Positions 54,649 to 64,000 of a stretch of 64,000 nt of DNA are shown here, piece after piece; within the stretch, counting starts at the first letter, position 1, and every line of letters begins with the position of its first letter. The notes beneath the pieces were generated by a model. That model saw only the letters and a list, made by a program, of their open reading frames with translations, had not been told where the DNA came from and made no database searches. This DNA is from Bufo bufo. Lineage: Eukaryota > Chordata > Amphibia > Anura > Bufonidae. Position numbers and translations under genes: made by a program. The DNA lies in NCBI RefSeq assembly GCF_905171765.1, contig NC_053392.1, positions 498,586,556 to 498,650,555 of the forward strand. The letters run 5' to 3'.

Positions 54649-55094
54649 CAAAAGGCCTGATTACATGCCTTGGCCTCAAAATGGTCCCCACGCTACTGTA
54701 TTTAATGTCTGCATACCGGATGACTTTCGTGAATTCTCCACCACCAACTAGGGTTCAAGCCGTAATGTTTTAGTCACTTTTCTGCCTGGAAAACATAAAT
54801 TTTTCCGGCCGCTGCTACAATAGCGTCTGCAACAGTGCCATTATTTTTCAGGCATGTGTACATGCCTAATTTTTCTGTCCTATGGTGCAGCACTGTGGCT
54901 GCAAAAACAAACCAAAAAAAAAAGGCACATACAAGTGTCAATTCCCCTTCGTGATCGTTACCTTGTTGTGGTGAAGGGGCTTGCGTATCACAATGAAGCA
55001 ATCATCATCACCTCTATAAAAGTGTGTTGGCAATGTTGCCACACCCCAGATGATAAGGCCGTTGCTTCATTATGGTCAGACCAAAAGCGATCGG
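54649..55094. other. hAT 3' non-coding region, first part
   Basis: It follows the stop codon. An A-run at 54909-54933 and an AATAAA-like context are not convincing as a polyadenylation site. No further gene is visible. Confidence 0.5.
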
Positions 55095-55230
55095 GTGGCC
55101 ACGCTACTAGACCCCCGGTATAAGCAGAAAGTGGCAGAAATGTTACCAAATTACCAAAAGTCGGAAAGGATGCAGCAGTTCAAAACCAAACTAAAAAATA
55201 TGCTTTACACAGCTTATAAGGGGGATGTCA
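55095..55230 (+). repeat. Internal duplicate of transposase coding sequence, fragment A
   Basis: 136 bases matching 54043-54178 with only a few differences (for example GTGGCC for GTGACC and TTACCA for TTACAA). The matched part encodes the TLLDPRYK block. It is in the same orientation as the gene but has no upstream reading-frame context. Confidence 0.93.
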
Positions 55231-55469
55231 ATGGGGGATTCGACAATGGTTAATCAATTCGACCGGATAGGGTCCGTAACAGGGATTAAACTGATAGCAA
55301 TAGTACTAGTTAAGACACCACTCATATAGGGTGTCACAGCACATTGCTCTGTGCACGCGCAGTGCCCCAATTTGGGAGTAAGAGGACCGACCAAGCTGCT
55401 TTTTCCATCTCCCGGTTCCTGAAATCAATTCAGTTTAGTGTATGAGAGTTTGGTCTGTCACTGTGAAGG

Positions 55470-55516
55470 CAGTCGAAGGTACCCGGCCTAAATTTTTTTT
55501 CATAAAAGGCAATTCC
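55470..55516 (+). repeat. Internal duplicate of transposase coding sequence, fragment B
   Basis: 47 bases matching 52600-52646 (AGT-GAAGGTACCCGG, then the T8 run and CA-AAAAGGCAAT) with five differences. Same orientation as the gene. Confidence 0.85.
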
Positions 55517-55519
55517 TGA

Positions 55520-56370
55520 TATGGGACGTAACAGGGATTAAACTGATGAGAATAATACTACAGAAAATACCACTCATATCGGTGGAGGGAGCCAGCGTTT
55601 TTTTAACCATCTCCCCGTTCAAAAAATCTATTTAATAAATGGCCCCCAGATTGGGGATGTTAGAGGGATTAAACTGATGAGAATAGTACTACAGAAAATA
55701 CCACTCATATCGGGTGTGACAGTAAATTGCACGGCGCAGATGCAGTCACCGTGGTTTAAAACAGAGTGGAGGGAGCCAGCGTTTTTTTAACCATCTCCCC
55801 GTTCAAAAAATCTATTCAATAAATGGCACCCAGATTGGGGACGTTAGAGGGATTAAACTGATGAGAATAGTACTACAGAAAATACCACTCATATCGGGTG
55901 TGACAGTAAATTGCACGGCGCAGACGCAGTCACCGTGGTTTAAAACAGAGTGGAGGGAGCCAGGTTTTTTTTAACCATCTCCCCGTTCGAAAAATCTATT
56001 CAATAAATGGCACCCAGATTGGGGACGTTAGAGGGATTAAACTGATGAGAATAGTACTACAGAAAATACCACTCATATCGGGTGTGACAGTAAATTGCAC
56101 GGCGCAGACGCAGTCACCGTGGATTAAAACAGAGTGGAGGGAGCCAGCGTTTTTTTAACCATCTCCCCGTCCGAAAAATCTGTTTAATAAATGGCCCCCA
56201 GATTGGGGAGTCGGGGACGTTAGAGGGATTAAACTGATGAGAATAGTACTACAGAAAATACCACTCATATCGGGTGTGACAGTAAATTGCACGGCGCAGA
56301 CGCAGTCACCGTGGATAAAAACAAAGGGGAGGGAGCCAGCGTTTTTTTAACCATCTCCCCGTTCGAAAAA
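55520..56370. repeat. 3' tandem array of the hAT, about 184-bp unit, about five copies
   Basis: CGGGTGTGACAGTAAATTGC occurs at 55711, 55895, 56079 and 56271 (184, 184 and 192 apart, the last with an 8-base insertion GGAGTCGG). A shorter first unit starts near 55520. Each unit has GGGATTAAACTGATGAGAAT and ACCATCTCCCCGTTC. Confidence 0.93.
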
Positions 56371-56390
56371 TCAATTCAATTGACCTTTCG

Positions 56391-56495
56391 GGGACCCTTG
56401 GTGTTGTACGTGGCTGGGTGGAGGAAGAAACCTTCAATGACATCACCGGGACGTGGCTAGCTTGGTATCCAACCTTGTGCAAATGGGGAGTTTGC
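56391..56495 (+). repeat. Internal duplicate of transposase coding sequence, fragment C
   Basis: Matches 53863-53973 (GGGACCC-TGGTGTTGTACG, GTGGCTGGG, TCAATGACATCA, ATCCAACCTTGT-CAAATGGG) with several substitutions and a short deletion. Same orientation as the gene. Confidence 0.88.
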
Positions 56496-56959
56496 GGTTG
56501 TGCAAATGAACTGTTTGCGGTGCATTAAAAGGGGAGTTTGGTCTGTCAATGTCTGTGATGCGGGCGTAACCCTTACACTACCTGATCGATACAACATCAT
56601 ACCTGATCGTATACACACACTGGATGTTTTAAAGCACGTTATTCCAAACAATTTAGGAATGTTAGTTGATTTATGCCCTTTATGGATTAAAACCCGACTC
56701 TGCGTCCACTACGTAATTTTCCATGGGAGTTTTGCCATAGATCCCCCTCCGGCATGCCACAGTCCAGGTGTTAGACCCCTTGAAACAACTTTCTCATCAC
56801 TATTGTGGCCAGAAAGAGTCCCTGTGGGTTTTAAAATTCGCCTGTCTATTGAAGTCTATGGCGGTTCGCCCGGTTCGCCAGTTCGCGAACATTTGCGGAA
56901 GTTCGCGTTCGCTGTTCGCGAACTGAAAATTTTATGTTCGCGACATCACTAACAGACGT

Positions 56960-57519
56960 TTGGACAAGGTTAGGTTACATTCAGCTGTAATTTCTCATAA
57001 AATAAACTCCACTCAAAAACATTTATGCTGAAATCAGCTTTTGCCTCAATTGTTTGCATAGACACATAGCTGTAATTCACCCGATTAAAACTCAGTTTTT
57101 TCGACCAAGAGAGACCCGTATACTGATTTGTGTTTCTCGACAATATACTGTATATGCATGGGGTATTCTTTCTCATTATGGACAGCTCCTAGTATGCGGA
57201 GTACTTGTGCGCAGTATTGTAGGCCAACTGATTAAATTAGTTTCCTTAAGCCTTTCTGATAGCACCAGATGTTAGACATGATAATTTGCTTATTTTTTTC
57301 CTAGAAATCAAGAGGAGCATTGTCTAACCTACAATAATCACCACATCTATAAACTGGTTTCCATAATACAAATAGTACCGGCCCAGATGGTTCCCCTAAG
57401 GCCTTGCAACTAGAACAGCTGTCATAATGTGCTTTACTCTGCTAATAGGCTTTTGTCCTGAAAGAGCTAGATGCAAGTGTGGTGCTGGCTTTTTTCCTAG
57501 CTTTGTTACGGAAGCGTGT
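56960..57519. other. Unassigned spacer
   Basis: 560 bases between the hAT and the piggyBac element. No RNA gene, ORF of note or terminal repeat is visible. Confidence 0.55.
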
Positions 57520-60500
57520 TTAACCCCTTTAGGACCAGGCCATTTTTTGCAAATCTGACCAGTGTCACTTTTAGTAGTGATAACTTTAAAATGCTTTGAT
57601 TTATCCAGGCCATTCTGAGATTGTTTTTTCGTCACATATTGTACTTCCTGACACTGGTAAAATGAAGTAAAACATTTATTTTTTTTAAATAAAAAAAATA
57701 CCAAATTTACCAAAAATTTGTTAAAATATAGCAAATTTCCAAGTTTTCATTTCTCTACTTCTATAATACATAGTAAGACCTCCAAAAATAGTTATTACTT
57801 TACATTCCCCATATGTCTACTTCATGTTTGGATCATTTTGGGAATGATATTTTATTTTTTGGGGATGTTACAAGGCTTAGAAGTTTAGAAGCAAATCTTG
57901 AAATTTTTCTGAAATTTTCAAAAACCCAATTTTTAGGGACCAATTCAGGTCTGAAGTCACTTTGCAAGGCTTACATAATAGAAACCACCCAAAAAATGAC
58001 CCCATTATAGAAACTACACCCCTCAAGGTATTCAAAACTGATTTTACAAACTTTGTTAACCCTTTAGGTGTTCCACAAGAATTAATGGAAAATAGAGATA
58101 CAATTTCAAAATTTCACTTTTTTGGAAGATTTTCCATTTTAATAATTTTTTTCCAGTTACAAAGCAAGGGTTAGCAGCCAAACCAAACTCAATATTTTTG
58201 GCTCTGATTCTGTAGTTTACAGAAACACCCCATATGTGGTCGTAAACCGCTGTACGGGCACACGGCAGGGCGCAGAAGGAAAGGAATGCCATACGGTTTT
58301 TGGAAGACAGGTTTTGCTGGACTGTTTTTTTTATACCATGTCCTATTTGAAGCCCCCCTGATGCACCCCTAGAGTAGAAACTCCATAAAAGTGACCCCAT
58401 CTAAAAAACTACACCCCTCAAGGTATTTAAAACTGATTTTACAAACTTTTCTTTAACCCTTTAGGTTTTCCACAAGAGTTATTGGCAAATGGAGATGAAA
58501 TTTCAGAATTTCAATTTTTTGCCAAATTTTCCATTTTAATCAATTTTTTCTACTAACAAAGCAAGAGTTAAGAGCCAAACAAAACTCTATATTTTCCTGA
58601 TTCTGCAGTTTACAGAAACACCCCATATGTAGTCGTACACTACTGTACGGCCACACGGCAGGGCGTAGAGGGAAAGGAGCGCCGTGTGGTTTTTGGAAGG
58701 CAGATTTTGATGGACTGGTTTATTTACACCATGTCCCATTTTAAGCCCCCCTGATGCACCCCTACAATAGAAACTCCCTAAAAGTGACCCAATTTTGGAA
58801 ACTACGGGATAAGGTGGCGGTTTTGTTGGGTCTATTTTAAGGCTACATATGATTTTTAGTTGCTCTATATTACATTATTGTGAGGTAAGGTCACCAAAAA
58901 TAGAAATTCTGAAATTTCATCTCTATTTGCCATAAACTGTTGAGGAACACCTAAAGGGTTAATAAAGTTAGTAAAATCAGTTTTGCATACCTTGAGGGGT
59001 GTAGTTTCTTAGATGGGGTCATTTTTATGGAGTTTCTACTCTAGGGGTGCATCAGAGGTTCTTCAAATGGGACATGGTGTCAAATAAAAAGGTAATTAAA
59101 TCTGCCTTCCAGAAACCATATGTCGTTCCTTTCCTTTTGTGCCCTGCCGTTTGGTCATACAGCAGTTTACGACCACATATGGGGTTTCTGTAAACCGCAG
59201 AATCAGGGTAATAAATATTAAGTTTTGTTTGGCTGTTAACCCTTGCTTTGTTACCGGAAAAAAATGGATTAAAATGGAAAATGTGCCAAAAATAGCTGTT
59301 TTGGCACCGTTTTAAAATTATTTGTTTTGGACCGTGTTAATCTGGGTGGTTAGGTCATGGGGTATTTCTAAGAGTCAGTTTTTTTTTTGTTTTTTTTAAC
59401 CGATTATCTTAGGTAGGGGCTCATTTTTTGCGGGATGAGAGGACGGTTTAATTGGCACTATTTTGGGGGCAATAAGGCTTTTTGATCGCTTGCTATTACA
59501 CTTTTTGTTATGTAAGGTGACCAAAAAAATCCTTTTTTTACACCGTTTTTTTTTTTTTGACCGTGTTAATCTGGGGGTTTAGGTCATGGGGTATTTTTAT
59601 AGAGGAGATTCTTACGGACGCGGCAATACCTAATATGTCTACTTTTTTATTTATTTTAGTTTTACTAAATATCATTTTTGGAAAAAAACATTTTTTTGGT
59701 GTCTCAAGTCTGAGAACCATAGTTTTTTTTCGATAGTCAGTGGCTAAATTGGAGAAGGGGATTATAAATTTAGTACTCCATGGAAGTGTAGTACTCCCTG
59801 AAGTAACCAATAATGCAGAGGCCCGGATGATCGGGGCACGTGTCACACATGGCGTCCTTTCGTATCCCCCTCCTGTGAAACACTCTGTACCTTTTATGGG
59901 TTTGTCCCTTCTTTCCAGTATGGGGGTCCACACCTGGAAAGTGTTGGCCAGGGCTGATCCGGGTGGCTCCAGTTCCTGAGGTACTCCCGCCTGCTCTTTC
60001 CCGGTCAGAAAAGATCAGGGCCTTGAGGACTGCCTCATAGAACTGAAGGAATTTCCCTGTGTTGCCAGCGCTCTGGGACAGTACAAAAAGCAACCTGCAC
60101 CAAGTAGACCGCAACTTTTTTGTACCATGCCCGGGTTTTGCTCATGGCGTTACATGGCTTGAGGACTTGATCAGAGAGATCAACTCATCAGATATACCGA
60201 TTGTAGTCGACGATAAAATCGGGCTTGAGGACCGTTGCCGCGGTACCTCACACAGGGACAGGGGTGATACTGTTACCGTGAATTGTGGACAGCACAAGGA
60301 CATCCCTCTTGTCCTTATATCTGACCAGCAGCAGGTTTCCACTGGTAAGGGCACGGGTCTCACCCCTGGGAATAGGTACCTGGAGGGGGTAGGTAGGGAG
60401 GCCGCGCTGACAAGCGGATGTGGATCTGGCGGCGAGGGACTGGAACAAGGGGATACTAGTATAAAAGTTATCCACGTACAGGTGGTAACCCTTATCTAAC

Positions 60501-61560
60501 AGTGGGTGCATAAGGTCCCACACAAGTTTCCCGCTAACACCCAGGGTGGGGGGACATTCTGGGGGTTGAATACAGGAATCTCGCCCCTCGTACAAACGAA
60601 ACTTGTACATGTACCCTGAGATACTCTCACAAAGTTTGTACAGCATCACAGTTTGTACAGCTTCACGCCATACCTCGCCCGCTTAGAGGGACCTTACTGG
60701 CGGAAAATGAGTCTCCCCTTGAAAGCAGTGAGAGACTCATCAACCGTGACCTCCCTTCCAGGTAAATAGGCCTCCACAAATTTGGCACCAAAGTGATCGA
60801 TGACCGGCCTGATTTTGTACAGGCGGTCATTGGCAGGATCACCTTGGGGGGGACAGGCTGCATTATCTGCATAATGCAGGCATTTCCGGATGGCCTCAAA
60901 CCAGGTACGTGTCATGGCCATACTGTAGAGTGGGGTCTGGTAGAGGACGTCACCATTCCAGTAATGCCTGACACTTGGTTTTTTGACTAGGCCATGTGCA
61001 TCACGAGGCCCCAAAATGTCCTCATCTCGGCTGCACTGACCGGAGTCCAGCCACCGGCCCAAGCCAAAAGGGAGCCCGGGTGTTGAGCAACGAACTGTTG
61101 GGCGTACAGGTTCGTTTGCTCCACTATCAGATTTACAAAGTGGTCACTGAATAAAAGACTAAAGTAGTCATATTCAGTGAAGCCCACTGTGGAAATCTGG
61201 ATTCCTGGCTGGCCAACAAAATCAGGAATCGCGGGCTCAAAATTCTCTGGGGTACTCCAGACAAGTTCACCGGCAGGGGGCTCAGGTGGACTGATTCTGG
61301 TGGGCCGGAAAACTAGTACGTGCCCCAGAGCTGCTCGTACTAGCGTGGGCCACAGGGTCCTTGGCATAGAGGCCCCCTTGATCCGCCTGGCGGCGTCTCT
61401 GCCGCCTTGGGGGCTCATCATCATCGCTAGATGACGGAGGACGCGGATGACAACAGGAAAGAGGGGTCATCCTCGTCCTCACTGGGGCTCTCTGACTCGG
61501 AGGCAAGCAGGGCGTATGCCTCCTTGGCCGAGAACATCTGGCGGGCCATAGGGGAGTGTG
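57520..61560 (-). mobile_element. piggyBac-type transposon, decayed, left end defined
   Basis: The left end is TTAACCCCTTTAGGACC at 57520. The sequence from there to about 59720 is the long AT-rich 3' region seen in the non-autonomous relatives at 5516, 31064 and 44016, with three diverged direct repeats of a block around ACACCCCATATGTGGTCGTA (about 58225, 58620 and, inverted, 59170). The transposase gene follows on the minus strand. I could not find a matching right terminus. The region right of 61560 belongs to other repeats, so the 5' end is probably lost. Confidence 0.78.
59770..61549 (-). pseudogene. piggyBac-type transposase (PGBD-like), several frameshifts
   Basis: The start is probably the ATG at 61549-61547 (MARQMFSAKEAYALL). 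It is followed by an acidic and basic N-terminus, then FVNLIVEQTNLYAQQF, MRTFWGLVMHMA, RHYWNGDVLYQTPLYSMAM, TVDESLTAFKGRL with a catalytic Asp, HLYVDNFYTSIPLF with a second Asp, VRYKDKRDVLVLSTIH, and a C-terminal Cys-rich zinc-binding tail (CDTCPDHPGLCI). The total, about 590 codons, is the usual length of the family. Frame changes occur near 61430, 61000-61060, 60660-60690 and 60115-60250. The enzyme would have moved the element precisely between TTAA sites. This copy is dead. It is the only autonomous-type relative here of the TTAA elements at 5516, 31064 and 44016. Confidence 0.87.
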
Positions 61561-61621
61561 TGTGCGAGTAAATCTTTATTCAGTGTGCGTGTGTGTGGGG
61601 GCACGGGTGTTCGCAAACTTT

Positions 61622-62147
61622 TCCATACAGTATGCCCCCATAGTGTCCATGTGCCAGCCATGCCCCCAGTAGATACCCCCATCGTGTCCATGTGCCAGCC
61701 ATGCCCCCAGTAGATACCCCCATATGCCAGCAATGCCCCCAGAAGATGCCCCCCATAGTGTCACCCATATGCCAGCAATGCCCCCAATAGATGCCCCCAT
61801 AGTGTCCCCATGTGCCAGCAATGCCCCCAGTAGATGCCCCCATAGTGTCGCTATTTGCCAGCAATGTCCCTAGTAGATGTCCCCTATAGTGTCCCCAAGG
61901 ATGTGCCAGTAGATGCCCCCATAATGTCCCCTATGTGCCAGCCATGCCCCCAGTAGATACCCCCATAGTGTTCCCCATGATGTGCCAGTAATGTCCCCAG
62001 TAAATGCCCTTATAGTGTCCCCAATGATGTGCCAATAATGCTCCCATAGTGTCCCCCATGATGTGCCAGTAGATGCCCTCATAGTGTCCCCCATAATGTG
62101 CCAGTAGATGCCCCCATCATGTGCCAGTAATTCCCCCAGTTGATGCC
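61622..62147. repeat. Irregular tandem array of ATGCCCCCAGTAGATGCCCCCATAG-type units
   Basis: About 13-15 units of 30-45 bases. Each combines GTGCCAGCAATG, CCCCCAGTAGATGC and CCCCATAGTGTCCCC, and units vary in length by loss of sub-blocks. ORFs in three minus-strand frames result only from the repeat. Confidence 0.9.
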
Positions 62148-62149
62148 CC

Positions 62150-62408
62150 CATAGCGCGCCACATAAAAAAAAACACTAATACTTACCTCAATGCTGGTAG
62201 CGATGCAGGCCTCTTCCGGCCTGTGTCCTGCACAGTACAAATCTCGGCTCTGGTGGAATCGATGATATCATTGCTCTGCCTGCGCCAGCCTGGTGAGATG
62301 GATCCGCATCCAGATCCGTCTACAAATGGTATCCGTTTGCGTACAGATTGCCGGATCCGTCGCCGGAACTGCCTGCCGGAATCCAGCAACGCAAGTGTGA
62401 AAGTACCC
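62150..62408. mobile_element. DNA-transposon terminus of the GGGTACTTTCACA family
   Basis: The right end CAAGTGTGAAAGTACCC at 62392-62408, followed by TTAA, is the reverse complement of the terminus at 46501. Inside it, CTTACCTCAATGC at about 62183 is, on the minus strand, a splice-donor-like GAG-GTAAGT. The tandem array at 61622-62147 is probably the interior of this element. The opposite terminus was not found. Confidence 0.6.
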
Positions 62409-62412
62409 TTAA

Positions 62413-63680
62413 GAACAGCATAATGGAAAGTAAAAGATTCATATTTAATCCTGTTAGCACAGCAGAGTCAGAGAGCAACTGACGTAGCCGAAAGGAGTTT
62501 GCCTGCCACCGTTAAAGCCAACGCCTGCTGGGAACCAAGGTAAAGTCTGCAAACTGTTTGGAAGGACGTTTATTCAAGTTGCTGTTCAACTATATACAAG
62601 GTCTAGACTCAATTTATTTTGACATCCCATTTACCAACTACCCCTTTGCTCTGCTGCAGACGACCACACCTGGGGTTCCTGCGTATCCAGGTAGGAGCCT
62701 TGTGACACGTGCACCAACATTTAAAGACATTATAGGCCACCCTACACCACTCTGGCATTCCTACACTGGGTACCATCCATATCACTAAAAGGGGCCCTGT
62801 GCCCTTGTTGCTTCACTGCAACTGGTGTCATGACAAAACTCTCACTTAAAGGGACCCATGGTCCCGGCCCAGTCCGCTGCACTTAGAGAACTAGGCCATA
62901 TTCATTGGGGCTTGGGCCCCGAATCTTTCGAGACCCTAGCAATGCTCCTGGTTAGTGCATTATTTTAAGTGATTTTTTCTTTATAAATGTTGCCATGTAC
63001 ATCTGCATATTTAGTTCTCATATCGTGCAGGATGGTTTGTATCCTTTTCTGTGATGTTTGATAAATTTATGTTCTTGAAGGAGTAGGATCTTCAAGTCTA
63101 AATGCGCTCCTATTATCTGGGAGTAGCATTCTTGAGCACTTTTGCCCTGGCTAGCTCACAGGCGACCTTGATTAGGTGGTACATATAGCTGTGCGTGCTC
63201 CTCCTCTCATTGGTTGATGATTCGCACAGAGGTAACTAGGAGCAGCACACTATATGTGCAGGGTCTGCTCTCCTGAATGTAGATACCAAATGGCATAGGT
63301 AGGTTTAGAGTAGGACCTGCCTGACTGAGACCACCTTGGCGTGGGTAAGCGGACACAGATGTGTTTTGATCAAAATATATTGATTGAGAGTCTGATTTTA
63401 TCATATCAGAGTGAGGGCTTAGTCCATATATAATGTTTGCATCTATTGTGTTAGTGCATTATTTTCCATGATTTTTTATTTATACATGGTGCCATGTGCA
63501 TGCAGCATAATTAGTTATTATATCATGCAGGATAGTTTGTATCTTTTTCTGTGATTTTCCAGATACACTTTTCCTGCATTTAACTTCAGGCCAGGATATA
63601 GCTGATTTAACCCGCTTAGTGACAAATTAATTCGTAACAAAGCAAATTTCAAAGCGTCCGAAACAAATTTTTCAAAACTT
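62413..63680. other. Unassigned, with one pair of diverged direct repeats
   Basis: No gene is recognised. The 105 bases from 62952 (TTAGTGCATTATTTTAAGTG) recur at 63451 with about 80 percent identity by eye, 499 bases apart. This suggests an old tandem repeat or a duplicated element. The region may be the interior of a hAT whose right terminus ends at 63692. Confidence 0.45.
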
Positions 63681-63692
63681 CACTCATTTCTA
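63620..63692. mobile_element. Possible hAT right terminus
   Basis: Ends TTCACTCATTTCTA, whose reverse complement TAGAAATGAGTGAA resembles the TAGNGTTGAGCGAA termini of the other hATs here. Subterminal TTCGTAAC and CGAAAC motifs also resemble them. No left terminus or target duplication was found. Confidence 0.4.
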
Positions 63693-63709
63693 GCCGTCTT
63701 CTTAGTTAA

Positions 63710-64000
63710 AGGTATTGTCCCACGAAAAATATTCTACAGTTTTCGAAACAGCATCTGGATCTGAATACTTTTGTAATTACATGTAATCAATAAAATTATT
63801 ATGTATTCAATAAAATATATCTGTATAGCGCCACCTGCAGTTCATTTTTTTTCTTATTTCTTTATCCTGCTCACTGAGATGGCCGCATATGCTTAATTTC
63901 ATTCCTAAACTGCCTCCTGAGCTGTGATAGGGAGAGCTGAGACACGCCCCCTGATCTGCAGCAGAAAAGACACTCCCCTTGAGCTGTCAGCTTGATATAA
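63710..64000. mobile_element. TTAA MITE, left part, truncated by window end
   Basis: TTAA at 63706-63709 followed by AGGTATTGTCCCACG, a start resembling the TTAA-AGGG(A/T)T(A/T)-type ends at 10667 and 36927. The interior has GATGGCCGC and TGATCTGCAGCAG motifs like those of other fold-back MITEs here. The right arm is beyond the window. Confidence 0.5.

Larger units (their letters stand above)
49408..56951 (+). mobile_element. Complete hAT transposon, 7544 bp, with intact transposase and 8-bp TSD
   Basis: The terminus TAGAGATGGCCCGAAC is at the left. CATCACTA (reverse complement TAGTGATG) is at the right, each followed inward by CGAAC/GTTCG subterminal motifs. ACAGACGT flanks it at 49400-49407 and 56952-56959, an exact 8-bp duplication. 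Order: subterminal region, 11-unit 5' array (49850-51370), transposase (51400-54648), a 3' region with fragments of the transposase gene (55095-56500) and a 184-bp array (55520-56370). The organisation parallels the decayed hAT at 12131-20429, so the two belong to related families. Confidence 0.95.

Noticed and set aside
59538..59933. 131-codon minus-strand ORF overlapping the piggyBac C-terminus
   Set aside because: It shares no motif with the family in this frame beyond a short stretch and runs into the AT-rich 3' region. It is a frame-shifted shadow of the pseudogene.

Overview
The window is 64 kb of transposon-dense vertebrate DNA, and I found no host gene, tRNA, rRNA or CRISPR array in it. 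Almost every open reading frame that can be recognised belongs to a mobile element: a CR1/L2-type LINE with an esterase-bearing ORF1, a Ty3/gypsy chromovirus, solo LTRs, a Penelope-like element, Tc1/mariner, hAT and piggyBac transposons, and many TTAA- or 8-bp-TSD non-autonomous elements. This mix (Penelope-like, chromovirus, hAT, piggyBac, Tc1 and long fold-back MITEs together) suggests a large amphibian genome, most likely a frog or toad. I cannot name the species.

The layout is dominated by a large direct duplication. Copy 1 (1-12130, running off the left edge) and copy 2 (23065-38393, of which 23991-38393 is matched here) are nearly identical and carry the same old insertions: LINE, hAT terminus, two solo LTRs, a TTAA element, a tRNA-like SINE, a fold-back MITE, an 8-bp-TSD MITE and a Tc1 fragment. 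Copy 2 additionally holds a Tc1/mariner with DD37E spacing (26930-28491) and a 688-bp near-perfect palindrome (33554-34241). At both sites copy 1 has a clean empty target. Copy 1 instead has a hAT inserted in its solo LTR at 12131, where copy 2 is empty. The copies are separated by a hAT-bounded block (12131-23064) that contains a 100-N assembly gap (20430-20529) and the 3' part of a gypsy element. The two ends of that block have unrelated flanks. The arrangement is either a real duplication by recombination between two hAT copies or two haplotypes placed in tandem by the assembler.

Region by region: 1-12130 is copy 1. 12131-20429 is a decayed hAT with its transposase on the minus strand (14008-17463) and three separate tandem arrays. 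20530-22998 is gypsy pol plus 3' LTR. 23065-38393 is copy 2. About 37440-47630 is one Tc1 element split by at least four levels of nested insertions, including a Penelope-like element (39115-46297) whose two inverted terminal repeats were each invaded by a different transposon. 47731-48986 is a fold-back element with a 29-bp minisatellite. 49408-56951 is a complete hAT with perfect 8-bp target duplications and an uninterrupted 1082-residue transposase. 57520 to about 61560 is a decayed piggyBac element. 61622-64000 holds a tandem array, DNA-transposon termini and unassigned sequence.

The only full-length uninterrupted transposase is that of the hAT at 49408-56951. The LINE, the hAT at 12131, the mariner and the piggyBac carry stops or frameshifts, and the gypsy is cut by the gap. 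All family names come from motifs read by eye, with no database search.
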